DNA of 39,304 bases from positions 1-39,304 of IMG/VR virus record IMGVR_UViG_3300022752_000169, one strand, 5' to 3'. Positions 30,986 to 39,244 of this stretch are shown here, in pieces. Made by a program: the position numbers and the translations under genes. Below the pieces are notes generated by a model. It saw only the letters and a list, made by a program, of their open reading frames with translations. It was not told the DNA's origin and searched no databases. The DNA comes from a virus. Position 1 is the stretch's first letter; every line of letters starts with the position of its first letter.

Positions 30986-31591
30986 TCAATTTGAGCCCTT
31001 GATCAGGCCTTTTTCGACCAGCGAGGCCCGGAGCTCATTGGTGAGGTCCGTGAGGGCCAGCACGTCCGCGCGAAGCTGATTGACCCGCGCGACGAGATCG
31101 GTCGCTTGCGTCTGACCAAAGCCGTAGGGCGAAGAATTCGTCGGAGCCGTGGTGGCAACGGCAGCGCCTACGGTGGTCGTGACTGCGGCCTGCGCCGTGC
31201 CCGCCCGCTGAATGACGGGCGTGGCTCCGTGGAAGGCGAGCTTCTGCGCCGTGGCCGTGGCAACCTTCGTGCCGGTACTGGTGCCGACGGCGAAGTCGAC
31301 GCCCTCGGCCAGGGTGGTATCGGCGGCGGAGGAGACCACGTCCGAATCCTGCGCTCCACCGGCCGCGAGCAGGCCGAGGTCTTGCATGGCCTGGCGTGCG
31401 GTGCGCGTATTGGCCGGCTGGGCGACGGGCGCGACGCCAAAGAAGCCGAGCGTCTGCTGCGCGGTGGTGGCGATCTGGTAGCCGGCGCCGGTGTCGCGGA
31501 TCTGCGTGCCAGCAAAGGCGACGTAGCCGAGGAGGAGCGCTGCTGCGACTAGCAGCGTGATAGCGGTGAGGTTGGCCTTGAGTTTGTGCAT
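30986..31591 (-). CDS. Capsid-associated protein with N-terminal anchor, 201 aa
   Basis: ATG 31591 gives MHKLKANLTAITLLVAAALLLGYVAFAG, a signal anchor (residues about 8-28). Two related segments follow: TTAQQTLGFFGVAPVAQ and TATAQKLAFHGATPVIQ. That repeated pattern (T-A-x-Q-K-L-x-F-x-G-A-x-P-V) is, to my knowledge, common in phage head fibre or head accessory proteins. The C-terminus is a helix (LVARVNQLRADVLALTDLTNELRAS). A membrane-anchor N-terminus on such a protein is unexpected. Located directly after the major capsid gene. Confidence 0.55.
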   Translation of the reverse strand: MHKLKANLTAITLLVAAALLLGYVAFAGTQIRDTGAGYQIATTAQQTLGFFGVAPVAQPANTRTARQAMQDLGLLAAGGAQDSDVVSSAADTTLAEGVDFAVGTSTGTKVATATAQKLAFHGATPVIQRAGTAQAAVTTTVGAAVATTAPTNSSPYGFGQTQATDLVARVNQLRADVLALTDLTNELRASLVEKGLIKGSN

Positions 31592-31628
31592 AGCGAGGTG
31601 TGGAGCGATGGCGCCGGTGAAGACTGGC

Positions 31629-32921
31629 CTAGGCGGAGACGATGCGCTTGAGGGCGAGCTTCTCGCCGAGCGCCTTGCCGTAATTGACCTCAATGACGCG
31701 CTTCATCGTGTCGGTGTCCGGGTCGAACCACATGCGGTACTCGAACGCAATGCCGGTGTCGGGATCGTCGATGATGCGGTAGTCGACGATCTTGCCATTG
31801 TCGGCCGGCGCTACGGGGCTGGTAGCCACTAGGATGGCGGACTTGAAGCAGGCCATGCCGACAAGGTTCTGGCCATTGCTGGGAATGGCGGGGCTTGTGC
31901 CGTAGTCGAAGCCGTAGACGCGGGGGAGGACGCCCGTATTGACGGTGGTCTGGCCGGCGACGGTGAGGTCGCGGCGGAAATTTGCATCCTTGAGCAGGGC
32001 GCCGTCGTAGTCGGGATTGACCAGGAGACCGCGGCCGGTCTCAGGCCAGGGGACGGTGGCCCGACCCAGGGTAAAGGTGACGCCGGTAGCGGTGGCCGTG
32101 GCATTGGCGGACAGTGTGACGGTGGTCGCATTGGTGTAGCCAGCAATGGTGGTATTGGCCGGGATGCCGTTGCCCGAGATGGTGGTGCCGATATCGCTCG
32201 GGGTGAAGCGAGCAGTAGCGCTGGTGACCGTGGCGGACGTGTCCGTGGTGGCGCCATCGGTGACGCTGGTCGGGCCGGTCTTATTATTTCCGCAGGCGGT
32301 GCGGATATCGACAATGTCGTCGCTATCAAAACCGGAGGCAGCGCCGGTGAAGACGGCCGGGCCGAAATTTGCGGCGGTGACAAGGCCGAGCACATCCTGG
32401 ATGAGATCGTAGGCGAGCTTCTCGCCCTTCATCATGCCCATCTGCTCGACATTCAGTCGGGGCTGGCGAGCCAGCTCCGCGGAGGTCGCCTTGAGCGGCT
32501 GATAGGCGCGCTCCGAGACCGTGATCTCGCGGAAGTCGGTCTTGCTGCCTGCACCGGTGGCGAAGTCGTAGGTGCCATTGAACGACTTCGACGCGATGCC
32601 CTGCAGCGGGATGTAGGGGACGCGGACCTTATCGTCGCCCTGGAGCTGCACATTGCGGAAGACGGTGGAGAAGACCATGAGCGGGGCGATGGCCCGCTTG
32701 TAGCTCATGAGGGCGGCACCGAGGAAGGCACTGAGCTGGAGCTCGGAGGCGATGTCGTTCGTATTCGGCGCAGCATTCAGCTCGCCGCGACGGAGAGAGG
32801 CGGTGCTAAGCGTGGCCAGGACGAGGAAGCCGAGGGTGAGCGCGGCAGCAAAACCGTGAGTGGTGGCGATGCTCACGAGGAGCAGCGCGGAGAGGGCGGC
32901 GAAGAGTTGCTTGTGATTCAT
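31629..32921 (-). CDS. Major capsid protein candidate with hydrophobic N-terminus and inserted domain, 430 aa
   Basis: Position after portal, protease and scaffold genes, plus a stretch LSAFLGAALMSYKRAIAPLMVFSTVFRNVQLQGDDKVRVPY (residues about 65-105) typical of phage coats, support the call. Two features are odd. Residues 5-43 are almost wholly hydrophobic (LFAALSALLLVSIATTHGFAAALTLGFLVLATL region), like a signal or double anchor. No ATG, GTG or TTG lies between this segment and the coat domain, so it is not an annotation artefact unless CTG is used. Also, a Thr/Ala-rich module (about 210-290, with FTPSDIGTTISGNGIPANTTIAGY) is inserted in the coat fold, probably displayed outside. Confidence 0.72.
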   Translation of the reverse strand: MNHKQLFAALSALLLVSIATTHGFAAALTLGFLVLATLSTASLRRGELNAAPNTNDIASELQLSAFLGAALMSYKRAIAPLMVFSTVFRNVQLQGDDKVRVPYIPLQGIASKSFNGTYDFATGAGSKTDFREITVSERAYQPLKATSAELARQPRLNVEQMGMMKGEKLAYDLIQDVLGLVTAANFGPAVFTGAASGFDSDDIVDIRTACGNNKTGPTSVTDGATTDTSATVTSATARFTPSDIGTTISGNGIPANTTIAGYTNATTVTLSANATATATGVTFTLGRATVPWPETGRGLLVNPDYDGALLKDANFRRDLTVAGQTTVNTGVLPRVYGFDYGTSPAIPSNGQNLVGMACFKSAILVATSPVAPADNGKIVDYRIIDDPDTGIAFEYRMWFDPDTDTMKRVIEVNYGKALGEKLALKRIVSA

Positions 32922-32961
32922 AACAAAGAGGCGTGACGAGTGAGCTATAGGGTGGAAAGAG

Positions 32962-32969
32962 GTGTCAAA
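32962..32969 (-). promoter_or_regulatory. TTTGACAC element, distal copy (capsid gene)
   Basis: TTTGACAC 40 bases upstream of ATG 32921, with TATAGC 13 bases downstream of TTGACA. This copy is far enough from the start to act as a -35 box, though the spacing to the -10-like sequence is short. Confidence 0.4.
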
Positions 32970-32975
32970 GGTGGG

Positions 32976-33596
32976 TTAGCCAATCTTGGCGCCGGCAGCG
33001 CGTGCGGCTTTGTAGATGGCGTCTCCGTCGGTGCGGAGCATGGCCGTGCGCTCCCCCGGGGTAGCCGCCATGAACTTCTCCAGGATGCCTTTGCCAGTCT
33101 CTTCGGCGGAGGGAGGCACGACTTGGTCGGCTTTGATGCCCTTTACCTGCAGGGCAGCCTCCGCGAGAGTGAGCATCTCCTTGGTCCTGCCGTGAGCCTT
33201 GCGCTCGGCGTCGCGCTCTTCGATGGCCGTGGCCAGCTCGGTCCGGGCCTGATCGCGCTCCTGAGTCGCGGTCCGGGCCGTCTCAATGGTGGACGCAAGC
33301 AGACCCTTGGTCTTGCCGTGATCGGCTTCCTCGGCGCCGAGCTTGGTTTCGGCCGCGTCGCGATCGGCGCGGGCCTTTTGCAGCTCGGCCAGGGCCTCGG
33401 GGAGCGTCTTGGGCTCGATGTCCTCGCGACGCGCCGCAGGCTTGGGCGGCTGCTGCTGCGACTGAGAAGGGGGAGCCTGCTGCTGCTGACTGGCGCCGGG
33501 TGCCGGCGGAGCGTCGACGGCAGATGCAGACGCAGTGCCGAAGAGACAGAAGAGGGTGGTGACGAGAGCGAGAATGAAGAGGCGGGCTTGCAACAT
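32976..33596 (-). CDS. Scaffold-like coiled-coil protein with a Sec signal, 206 aa
   Basis: The N-terminus MLQARLFILALVTTLFCLFG plus TASASA is a classical cleavable signal peptide, followed by a Gln/Pro-rich linker. A long charged coiled coil fills residues about 65-150 (LAELQKARADRDAAETKLGAEEADHGK). The short C-terminal region (ILEKFMAATPGERTAMLRTDGDAIYKAARAAG) may bind coat protein. Place between protease and major capsid genes, and the coiled coil, indicate a scaffold. A scaffold should stay in the cytoplasm, so the signal is a real puzzle. Start has TTTGACAG 12 bases upstream. Confidence 0.6.
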   Translation of the reverse strand: MLQARLFILALVTTLFCLFGTASASAVDAPPAPGASQQQQAPPSQSQQQPPKPAARREDIEPKTLPEALAELQKARADRDAAETKLGAEEADHGKTKGLLASTIETARTATQERDQARTELATAIEERDAERKAHGRTKEMLTLAEAALQVKGIKADQVVPPSAEETGKGILEKFMAATPGERTAMLRTDGDAIYKAARAAGAKIG

Positions 33597-33608
33597 GCCC
33601 GCCGAGGC

Positions 33609-33616
33609 CTGTCAAA
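33609..33616 (-). promoter_or_regulatory. TTTGACAG start-proximal element (scaffold gene)
   Basis: TTTGACAG with a 12-base spacer to ATG 33596, just downstream of the palindrome at 33624-33643. Confidence 0.7.
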
Positions 33617-33623
33617 CCTGCGG

Positions 33624-33643
33624 CAGTAAAACCGGTTTTACTG
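33624..33643. repeat. 20-bp perfect palindrome spanning the protease stop codon
   Basis: The two 10-base halves, beginning CAGTAAAACC, are exact reverse complements. The protease stop codon (33638-33640) lies within it. It could form a cruciform or RNA hairpin, or bind a dimeric protein. It sits 7 bases before the TTTGACAG element, the same order as at 36396 and 30588. Confidence 0.75.
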
Positions 33644-34510
33644 ACCGTCGAACTTGCCTTTCGCCAAGGCGGTGAAGAAGGCCTGAGCGGAGGGGACAAA
33701 ACGGTCGACGAGATTGGCGTCGAGGGCGGCTTTGTTGTTCAACGTCTGGCCCTGCATATGAGGCACGTCGATGGCGCGCATATTCGTCACGTCGCGGGTA
33801 AAGAGGCGGTAGCCTGCATCGACATTAGCCTGGAGATAGGCGCGGTCTTTGTCGCTCAGCGGCTTGCCCATGAGGCCGAGCGCCTTTTGATCACCGGCGC
33901 GGAAGAGCTCGAGCCGCACGCCACGCTGGCTGAGGTATTCCACGAAGTCGTAGAGGGCGATATAGACGCCGATGGAGCCGACCTCGGCGGTGGGGGTGGC
34001 GACGATCTGCTCGCACTGGCTGGCGAGCCAATAGGCAGCGGAAGCGCACAGGTCGTCGGTGAAGGCGATGAGGCGACGCGTCTTGCCCGCCTGGCGAAGG
34101 GCGGCGGCGGTCTCGGGGATCCCGGTGATGATCCCGCCCGGACTGCGAAACCACAGCACGACGGTGGATCCGGCGGGCGCTGCGCTGACGGCGGCGGTGA
34201 TCTCGTCGACCTCGACGGCGTCGAACCAGTAGCGATCGGTGGTGGTCCAGCCTCGTCCTACGGCGCCCCAGACGAGGAGGACGGTGAGATCGGCGCTGAC
34301 CTCGGGCAGCAAGCCCTGATTGGCCGTGATGTAGCTCTCGTCATTGAGCGGGACATAGCCAGCTTGCGGGGTACCCTCGCGATCGGTGAGGGCGCGCTGG
34401 CGCACCTCGCCGCCGATGATGAGCTGGCTGAGGGCGACAAAAGCCTCGGGCCGGATGGCCCAAGGCTGCGCGACGGTGCGGGTGAGGAGCTCGACATTCA
34501 GGGGTCTCAT
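33638..34510 (-). CDS. Head maturation protease, S49/SppA-like
   Basis: A 290-aa serine protease of the ClpP/SppA fold. Ser157 in CASAAYWLAS is the expected nucleophile and Lys209 in FRAGDQKALG the general base, the S49 Ser-Lys dyad. FRSPGGIITG (121-130) forms the oxyanion region and AEVGSIGVY (175-183) is typical. Like lambda gpC, it would cleave portal, scaffold or coat proteins inside the prohead. Overlaps the portal stop by ATGA. No in-frame scaffold extension is present; the scaffold is a separate gene. Confidence 0.9.
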   Translation of the reverse strand: MRPLNVELLTRTVAQPWAIRPEAFVALSQLIIGGEVRQRALTDREGTPQAGYVPLNDESYITANQGLLPEVSADLTVLLVWGAVGRGWTTTDRYWFDAVEVDEITAAVSAAPAGSTVVLWFRSPGGIITGIPETAAALRQAGKTRRLIAFTDDLCASAAYWLASQCEQIVATPTAEVGSIGVYIALYDFVEYLSQRGVRLELFRAGDQKALGLMGKPLSDKDRAYLQANVDAGYRLFTRDVTNMRAIDVPHMQGQTLNNKAALDANLVDRFVPSAQAFFTALAKGKFDGQ

Positions 34511-36087
34511 GGCTGCTGCTGGGCTGGATCGGTGGACGGCTGCGGATCGGGGTTGGCAGGGGGCGAGCCCTGGGTGGTGGAAGTAGGCCAGGTCTGGTCG
34601 TAGGTGCGCGGCGGCAAGCCGAGGCCCTCCAGCTTGGCATTCATGCGGGCGAGCTTTTCATGCCGGCGCTCGATGACGGAGAGGTTTTCATTTTCGACGT
34701 CTTCGTCGTCCTCGCCGGTGAGGCCGTGGAAGGAGCTGATAGACATCCGATTTGTGGCGACGAGGTCGGCGTAGAGCTTGCCTTCGCGACCGAAGTCGAC
34801 GGTAAGATCCGGAAGGGGAACGGTCTTGTGCTTCAACCAATCGCGCGGGATCGGCCCGGGGATGGCGCCGGCGCGGATCCGATTCCAGGCGAAGAAGAGA
34901 TTCCAGCGCTCGCAGAACTGCGGCTTGAGCTGGAACTCGCGGGCGTGAGTATTTGCGCCCTTTACGCGCTGAAGCTGCATGCGGACCTCGGTACCCTGGG
35001 TGAGGCCGGCGAGAAAGAAGACGTAGGCGGGCGGACGCTTGGTGGAGTAGGCGACTTCGCGGAGGATGTTGTCGAGGAAATCGGTGACGGCCGTCCCGGG
35101 GCGATTGCTCTCGATGGTCTGGAGCTTGGTGCCGGGCGGGAGCGTGGGGATCTGGACATCGTCGGTGCCACGCTCGCCAAAGAGCTTCTGCACGGTGTAC
35201 TTGGTGCCGTCGGGATTCTCCACCGTCTCGACTGAGCCCTCGCCGCCGAAGATATTCTGCGGCTTGGCCATGGCGGAAGTCGGCTGGGCCTCGATGGCAA
35301 AGCCCATGCGCTCGCGGGCGAGCGTGCCATTGGCCAGGGCCTTGTGAATATCCTCGCGGCGAAAGAGGCGCTTGGCGACGGAAGCGAGGGCGGGCACGCC
35401 TCGGATCTCGCCCGGCAAAAACGGGTCGTGGAAGTGCAACATCTCGGAGGCCGGGACGGTGATGGATTTGCGCTGGCCGGCATAGTCGACCACGATGACC
35501 TTGTACTCGATCGGGCGGCCGCGGGAATTGCGACGGACGCCATCGCGCCAGCCGCTCTCAGGGCTCTCGGTGCCGTCGCATTCCACGCGATAGCCGGGGA
35601 TGAAACTCATGGCGGGCATGCCGGTCTCGGGGAGCGACTCGATGAGCTGGCCAAACATGTCGCCGTAGAGGCGGATGCCGCGGCGGATATTGTACTGCGC
35701 GGTGTAGACGTCGCTCTGGCCGTCGGCAGAGAAGATGAACGGATCCTTATTGGCGGCGTGGAAGAGATCGGTGATGGTGCGATTGTAGTCTGGATCGCTG
35801 CTGGTCCACTTCGGCCAGAGCCCGGTGCCGACCTCGTCGAGGGCGAGGCCGTCGATGACCATGGTGACGGCGCCGACGTTCTTGTACAGCCAGTCGGAGC
35901 GCTCCTGCAGGACGGCGCGTGAGCACGAGTCGAACTGGTCGGACGGCTCGAGGCTCGGCACGTAGAAATAGCCGCGGAAGTCGGAGCGATTGGCGGCTTC
36001 GTAAATCTGCCACCAATTGGTGGCGGCCTGCGGACGAGGGGACGAGCGGCGAGCGGGCTGGCCGTCGGGAGCGAGGATGCTGCTCAT
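34507..36087 (-). CDS. Portal protein, lambda gpB-type, 526 aa
   Basis: Forms the dodecameric DNA gate at the capsid vertex. Characteristic features are AATNWWQIYEAANRSDFRGYFY near the N-terminus, then DYNRTITDLFHAANKDPF, YNIRRGIRLYGDMFGQL, VPASEMLHFHDPFLPGEIRGVPAL (a conserved block of lambda-type portals) and TEVRMQLQRVKGANTHAREF. The C-terminus is Pro/Gln-rich and disordered. Coupled by ATGA to the genes on both sides. Confidence 0.9.
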   Translation of the reverse strand: MSSILAPDGQPARRSSPRPQAATNWWQIYEAANRSDFRGYFYVPSLEPSDQFDSCSRAVLQERSDWLYKNVGAVTMVIDGLALDEVGTGLWPKWTSSDPDYNRTITDLFHAANKDPFIFSADGQSDVYTAQYNIRRGIRLYGDMFGQLIESLPETGMPAMSFIPGYRVECDGTESPESGWRDGVRRNSRGRPIEYKVIVVDYAGQRKSITVPASEMLHFHDPFLPGEIRGVPALASVAKRLFRREDIHKALANGTLARERMGFAIEAQPTSAMAKPQNIFGGEGSVETVENPDGTKYTVQKLFGERGTDDVQIPTLPPGTKLQTIESNRPGTAVTDFLDNILREVAYSTKRPPAYVFFLAGLTQGTEVRMQLQRVKGANTHAREFQLKPQFCERWNLFFAWNRIRAGAIPGPIPRDWLKHKTVPLPDLTVDFGREGKLYADLVATNRMSISSFHGLTGEDDEDVENENLSVIERRHEKLARMNAKLEGLGLPPRTYDQTWPTSTTQGSPPANPDPQPSTDPAQQQP

Positions 36088-36368
36088 GGCTCGAACCGAA
36101 TGGCGAAACTCTGGGAGGGCTCGCGTGGCGCACTGGGGTCCAGCTCGCTGAGGAGCTCCTCGACGGCGGCGAGCATCTCGAGCTTATTGCCCGTGACGAC
36201 TCCGGATCCGCTGCCTCCTTCCATATTCGTCGCGGTGATAGTGACGACCTCGCCAGCCTCGGAGGCGATCTCGTCCGACAGGGTCGAGAGGCCGGCGAGA
36301 TTGGAAGCGTACTTGCGTCGGAAGCGCCGCTTCCAGACATCGATATTGACTCGGGAGACTTCGGGCAT
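36084..36368 (-). CDS. Small head-joining-type protein, 94 aa
   Basis: Lies between terminase and portal genes, where lambda has gpW. The N-terminus is basic (VNIDVWKRRFRRKYASN), the middle has a Gly-rich loop (MEGGSGSGVVTGNKLEM) and a C-terminal acidic helix. Clear gpW homology is not evident. Start ATG 36368 follows TTTGACAG by 13 bases. Confidence 0.5.
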   Translation of the reverse strand: MPEVSRVNIDVWKRRFRRKYASNLAGLSTLSDEIASEAGEVVTITATNMEGGSGSGVVTGNKLEMLAAVEELLSELDPSAPREPSQSFAIRFEP

Positions 36369-36381
36369 TGGACTCGGGCCG

Positions 36382-36389
36382 CTGTCAAA
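36382..36389 (-). promoter_or_regulatory. TTTGACAG start-proximal element (head-joining gene)
   Basis: TTTGACAG with a 13-base spacer to ATG 36368 and a strong hairpin immediately before it. Confidence 0.7.
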
Positions 36390-36395
36390 GGACTA

Positions 36396-36429
36396 GAGCG
36401 CTGCCAGCTTCCCACGGCTGGCAGCGCTC
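36396..36429 (-). terminator. 13-bp hairpin downstream of large terminase gene
   Basis: A perfect 13-bp stem (36396-36408 with 36417-36429, 8-base loop) lies 44 bases after the terminase stop. On the minus strand it is followed by TAGTCCTTTGACAG, not a T run, so it is a weak terminator at best. It could be an RNA processing or stabilising hairpin. Confidence 0.6.
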
Positions 36430-36472
36430 CGCTTTATCCGTGACGCTGCTTCCTGCAGTGGAGCGAGAAGTG

Positions 36473-38287
36473 TCAAGCAGCAACGGGACGAGCAAGCTCG
36501 TCGCCGAAGTCGCCGCCCTCGGCAGCGTCTTGCTCAGTCACATCGGAGACGAGTCGCGAGCGGCGGCCGCCGATGAGCCAGTCGATGGCGGTAAGCACGA
36601 TCTTGGTCGCGTCGCCGTAATGATTGGGGCGCTTGTGATCATCTTCCCACACGACGCGATTGGTCCGCTTGTGGCGGATGAGTCGCTCGGCGCTGTGCTC
36701 GCGGACGAAGATTTCGTCGATATCTTCGCAAAGGTGAAGGCCGGGGGGCTTCTGCTCCTTGATCCGGTCGATGTAGAGATCGAACATCGCGTCGCGATTG
36801 ATGAAACTTAACAGACCGAAGCCGACGGGCTTGTCCGGAATCTGCTGATAGCTAATGCTGCGGGCGGCGAGACCTTTCTTGCCCATGGTCGGGAAGATCT
36901 GCGTGGGCGCGAGCAAGCAGGTCTCGTAGACCTCGTCCGTCCGATAACGAGCGTCGATGAAGGCGAACTGGATCGACTGCTTGGCTCCGGTCTCGGCGCA
37001 AGCGTAGCGCTTGGCACGCATGAGGCTGATCATGTCGGCCGGGCCGGTGGCGACGCCCCAATCGACCAGCCACATCTCGCCCTGGCGATTGAAGGCCCAG
37101 ACGACCCATCGCGTATTTGTATACAGACCGATGTCCATGCCGGCGATGAGAGCGCACTTGCCGTGCGGGATCGTGCCGCGGCGGTAGGGCTTGCGCAGTT
37201 TCAGCACATCGGGGATCTCGATCCGGCGGATTTTCTCTTCCCAGGCTTCGCCCAGGCGTTGCTGGCGGAAGGTCTGGCGGAGCTGGCGATCGTCATTGGC
37301 CTCGGCGCGGATCCATTCATTGGCCAAGTGCCCCCAGGTCGACCCGCTGAGCATGGACGGCAGATCGCTCATATGCTGCGTGACGATCTCGGGATCTCCT
37401 TTGGCCGTCGGGATCCAGACGCCGTTGTCATTCATCCACTGTTTGTGGCGATCGTAGATGGGCTGTCCGCATTTGCGGCAGCGGTAGAAGGTCTCATTGA
37501 GGACCCGCTCTTTGTCCCAGCCGGTAGCGAGGTCGCGGCAGTGGCCGAACTCGACGCGCGACCACTCGAGCGGCTGTAGATCGTGGCAGCCTGGGTGCGG
37601 ACACGGGACGTGCCACAGCTCTTTGTTGCCCAGCTCGTAGAACGAATCGATGGGTCCGTCCTTCTCGGCGGGCTTGGACAGCACGACTTGGAAGGCGTCG
37701 TCGGCTTGTTTGGTCCGCGACCAGTAGTTTTCTACCGTATTGCCTTCCTCGCCTACTTCGCCATAGAGGTCGATCTCGTCATTGAAGACCCAGGGGGCAA
37801 ACTTGTTCGAGAAGCCGCCGGCGGTGAAGGATCCGTCGAACCAGATATCCATGCCCCGGAGCTTGCACTTGAATTTGCTAAGGTCGTCTTTGTTATCGGT
37901 GAATAGCTCCTGGCCGAGATCGAGAAGCGTCGGGATGAGACGGTCGCGGACATTGCCCACCTCTTTCTGGCTATCCAGGCTGATGATGCAATTGCGCGGG
38001 CGATACTTGGCAGTCCAGCGAATGCTATTGAGGATGCAGCTCTCTGTGTAGCCAGACTGCGACGATTTTTTCGATCCGAAGCGGCGGATCCGGCGACCGT
38101 TGTGCCACGGCTTGCGGAGCAGATCTCCCGCTCGGCGCGTCCATGGGGTGCGCTTGCTGCGGTAGGTGGGCTCGGGCGATTTGCGAAGGGTGAATGCACC
38201 GGATTCGGCCCATTGCCAGATGGGCACGTCCGGGATCTCAGCAAAGGCGCGAGCGAAGAGCTCAGGCAGCCAGGGCGAAGAGAACAT
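36473..38287 (-). CDS. Terminase large subunit, lambda gpA-like
   Basis: A 604-aa packaging ATPase and nuclease. The ATPase has a gpA-type phosphate loop GSKKSSQSGYTE and a Walker B-like WVFNDEIDLY. A Cys4 zinc motif (CPHPGC ... CRKCG) and the nuclease segment ALIAGMDIGLYTNTRWVVWAF follow, all in the order of the lambda gpA family. It translocates DNA into proheads and cuts at cos. ATG 38287 (MFSSPWLPELFARAF) was chosen; it overlaps the small subunit by 26 bases, and the frame further upstream is only overlap. No ribosome-binding site is visible. Confidence 0.92.
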   Translation of the reverse strand: MFSSPWLPELFARAFAEIPDVPIWQWAESGAFTLRKSPEPTYRSKRTPWTRRAGDLLRKPWHNGRRIRRFGSKKSSQSGYTESCILNSIRWTAKYRPRNCIISLDSQKEVGNVRDRLIPTLLDLGQELFTDNKDDLSKFKCKLRGMDIWFDGSFTAGGFSNKFAPWVFNDEIDLYGEVGEEGNTVENYWSRTKQADDAFQVVLSKPAEKDGPIDSFYELGNKELWHVPCPHPGCHDLQPLEWSRVEFGHCRDLATGWDKERVLNETFYRCRKCGQPIYDRHKQWMNDNGVWIPTAKGDPEIVTQHMSDLPSMLSGSTWGHLANEWIRAEANDDRQLRQTFRQQRLGEAWEEKIRRIEIPDVLKLRKPYRRGTIPHGKCALIAGMDIGLYTNTRWVVWAFNRQGEMWLVDWGVATGPADMISLMRAKRYACAETGAKQSIQFAFIDARYRTDEVYETCLLAPTQIFPTMGKKGLAARSISYQQIPDKPVGFGLLSFINRDAMFDLYIDRIKEQKPPGLHLCEDIDEIFVREHSAERLIRHKRTNRVVWEDDHKRPNHYGDATKIVLTAIDWLIGGRRSRLVSDVTEQDAAEGGDFGDELARPVAA

Positions 38288-39230
38288 CGGCAGTGGTGCG
38301 GAAAGCGGACAGATTGCGGAGCGCCTGCTCCTCTGCGCGACCGACTTGGTCGAGCACCGCGCTAAGGCGGTCGAGCGTCTCCTGGGGAAGGTCCGAGAGC
38401 TCTGCGCGGACACGGGTGATGCGGTGCTCGCGGAGAAGGGCGAGGGTGCGCAGGGCAGTCATGACCTCATTGATGACTTCGCTTTTGTCGAGGTATTCGC
38501 CCAGGCGCTTGGCCCGGGCCTCGGCAGCGACCTCATGTTTGCGCAGGGATTCGCCTACTTTTTCCAGCCGGCCGTGCAGCACGCGGATACGCTCTTCGGT
38601 TCCGGAGGCGTAGGCCTCTTCGAGTTGGAGTTTCACGCCGGCGAAGACGCGGCGAAAGAAATCGACGCTCTCGCCTTCGACTCCTCCGACAGTAGCCAGG
38701 TCGAGAGGCGCAATCGTAGGAGCTGCATGGGGTCGCTGAGGCTGCGGTGCTTGCGGCGGATCGGCGCAAGCATCATGCTTGCACGGCTCAGGTGCAAGCT
38801 TGGGCGCGTCGCGCAGGGCGGCGTCCGCAGCCGCTTGGACCTTTTCACGCATGGCACTTCGCACTTTGTCCAGGTGCTTGTCGACCCATGCAGGCATGCG
38901 GGCTGGATCGTCCAGGGGACAGGGGTCGCCGCGCTCTTTTCCTCGAGCGATCCAACGACGCAATTGGCGATGCTCGACTCCGTATTGACCAGACCAGCGC
39001 TCGAGCTGGACGCGGCTCAGCTCGGCCTCTCCGAGGGCGGGAGATGGTTCCGGGGTGAGATGCAACGGCGGAGCCGCCGAACCACCAGCGGTTTCGTCCA
39101 AAGCAAACTCGGGGTCAACTTGGCGAATCTCGCTCAGCTCCTCCGGCGTGAGGCATGCGCCCGCCCCGTACCGCGCGATCAGGGCAGCGACTTTCTTATT
39201 CAAAGACAAGTCGACGGCTCTTTCGCGCAT
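38262..39230 (-). CDS. Terminase small subunit candidate, 322 aa
   Basis: First late gene, directly upstream of and overlapping the large terminase. Residues about 72-115 (VQLERWSGQYGVEHRQLRRWIARGKERG) form a helix-turn-helix like the DNA-binding domain of lambda Nu1. A Pro-rich linker and long C-terminal coiled coil (VKLQLEEAYASGTEERIRVLHGRLEKVGESL) follow. It would recognise the packaging site and recruit the large subunit. At 322 aa it is larger than the usual 160-200 aa. TTTGACAC lies 14 bases upstream of ATG 39230. Confidence 0.72.
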   Translation of the reverse strand: MRERAVDLSLNKKVAALIARYGAGACLTPEELSEIRQVDPEFALDETAGGSAAPPLHLTPEPSPALGEAELSRVQLERWSGQYGVEHRQLRRWIARGKERGDPCPLDDPARMPAWVDKHLDKVRSAMREKVQAAADAALRDAPKLAPEPCKHDACADPPQAPQPQRPHAAPTIAPLDLATVGGVEGESVDFFRRVFAGVKLQLEEAYASGTEERIRVLHGRLEKVGESLRKHEVAAEARAKRLGEYLDKSEVINEVMTALRTLALLREHRITRVRAELSDLPQETLDRLSAVLDQVGRAEEQALRNLSAFRTTADVLFALAA

Positions 39231-39244
39231 TTAGCGGCGGGAAG

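Noticed and set aside
13205-33616. TTTGACAG copies read as ordinary sigma70 -35 boxes
   Set aside because: Most lie only 12-15 bases before the start codon with no -10 box at the right distance, which would place the transcript start inside the gene.
36396-36429. Strong intrinsic terminator after the large terminase gene
   Set aside because: The stem is strong but no T tract follows on the minus strand; kept only as a hairpin of uncertain role.
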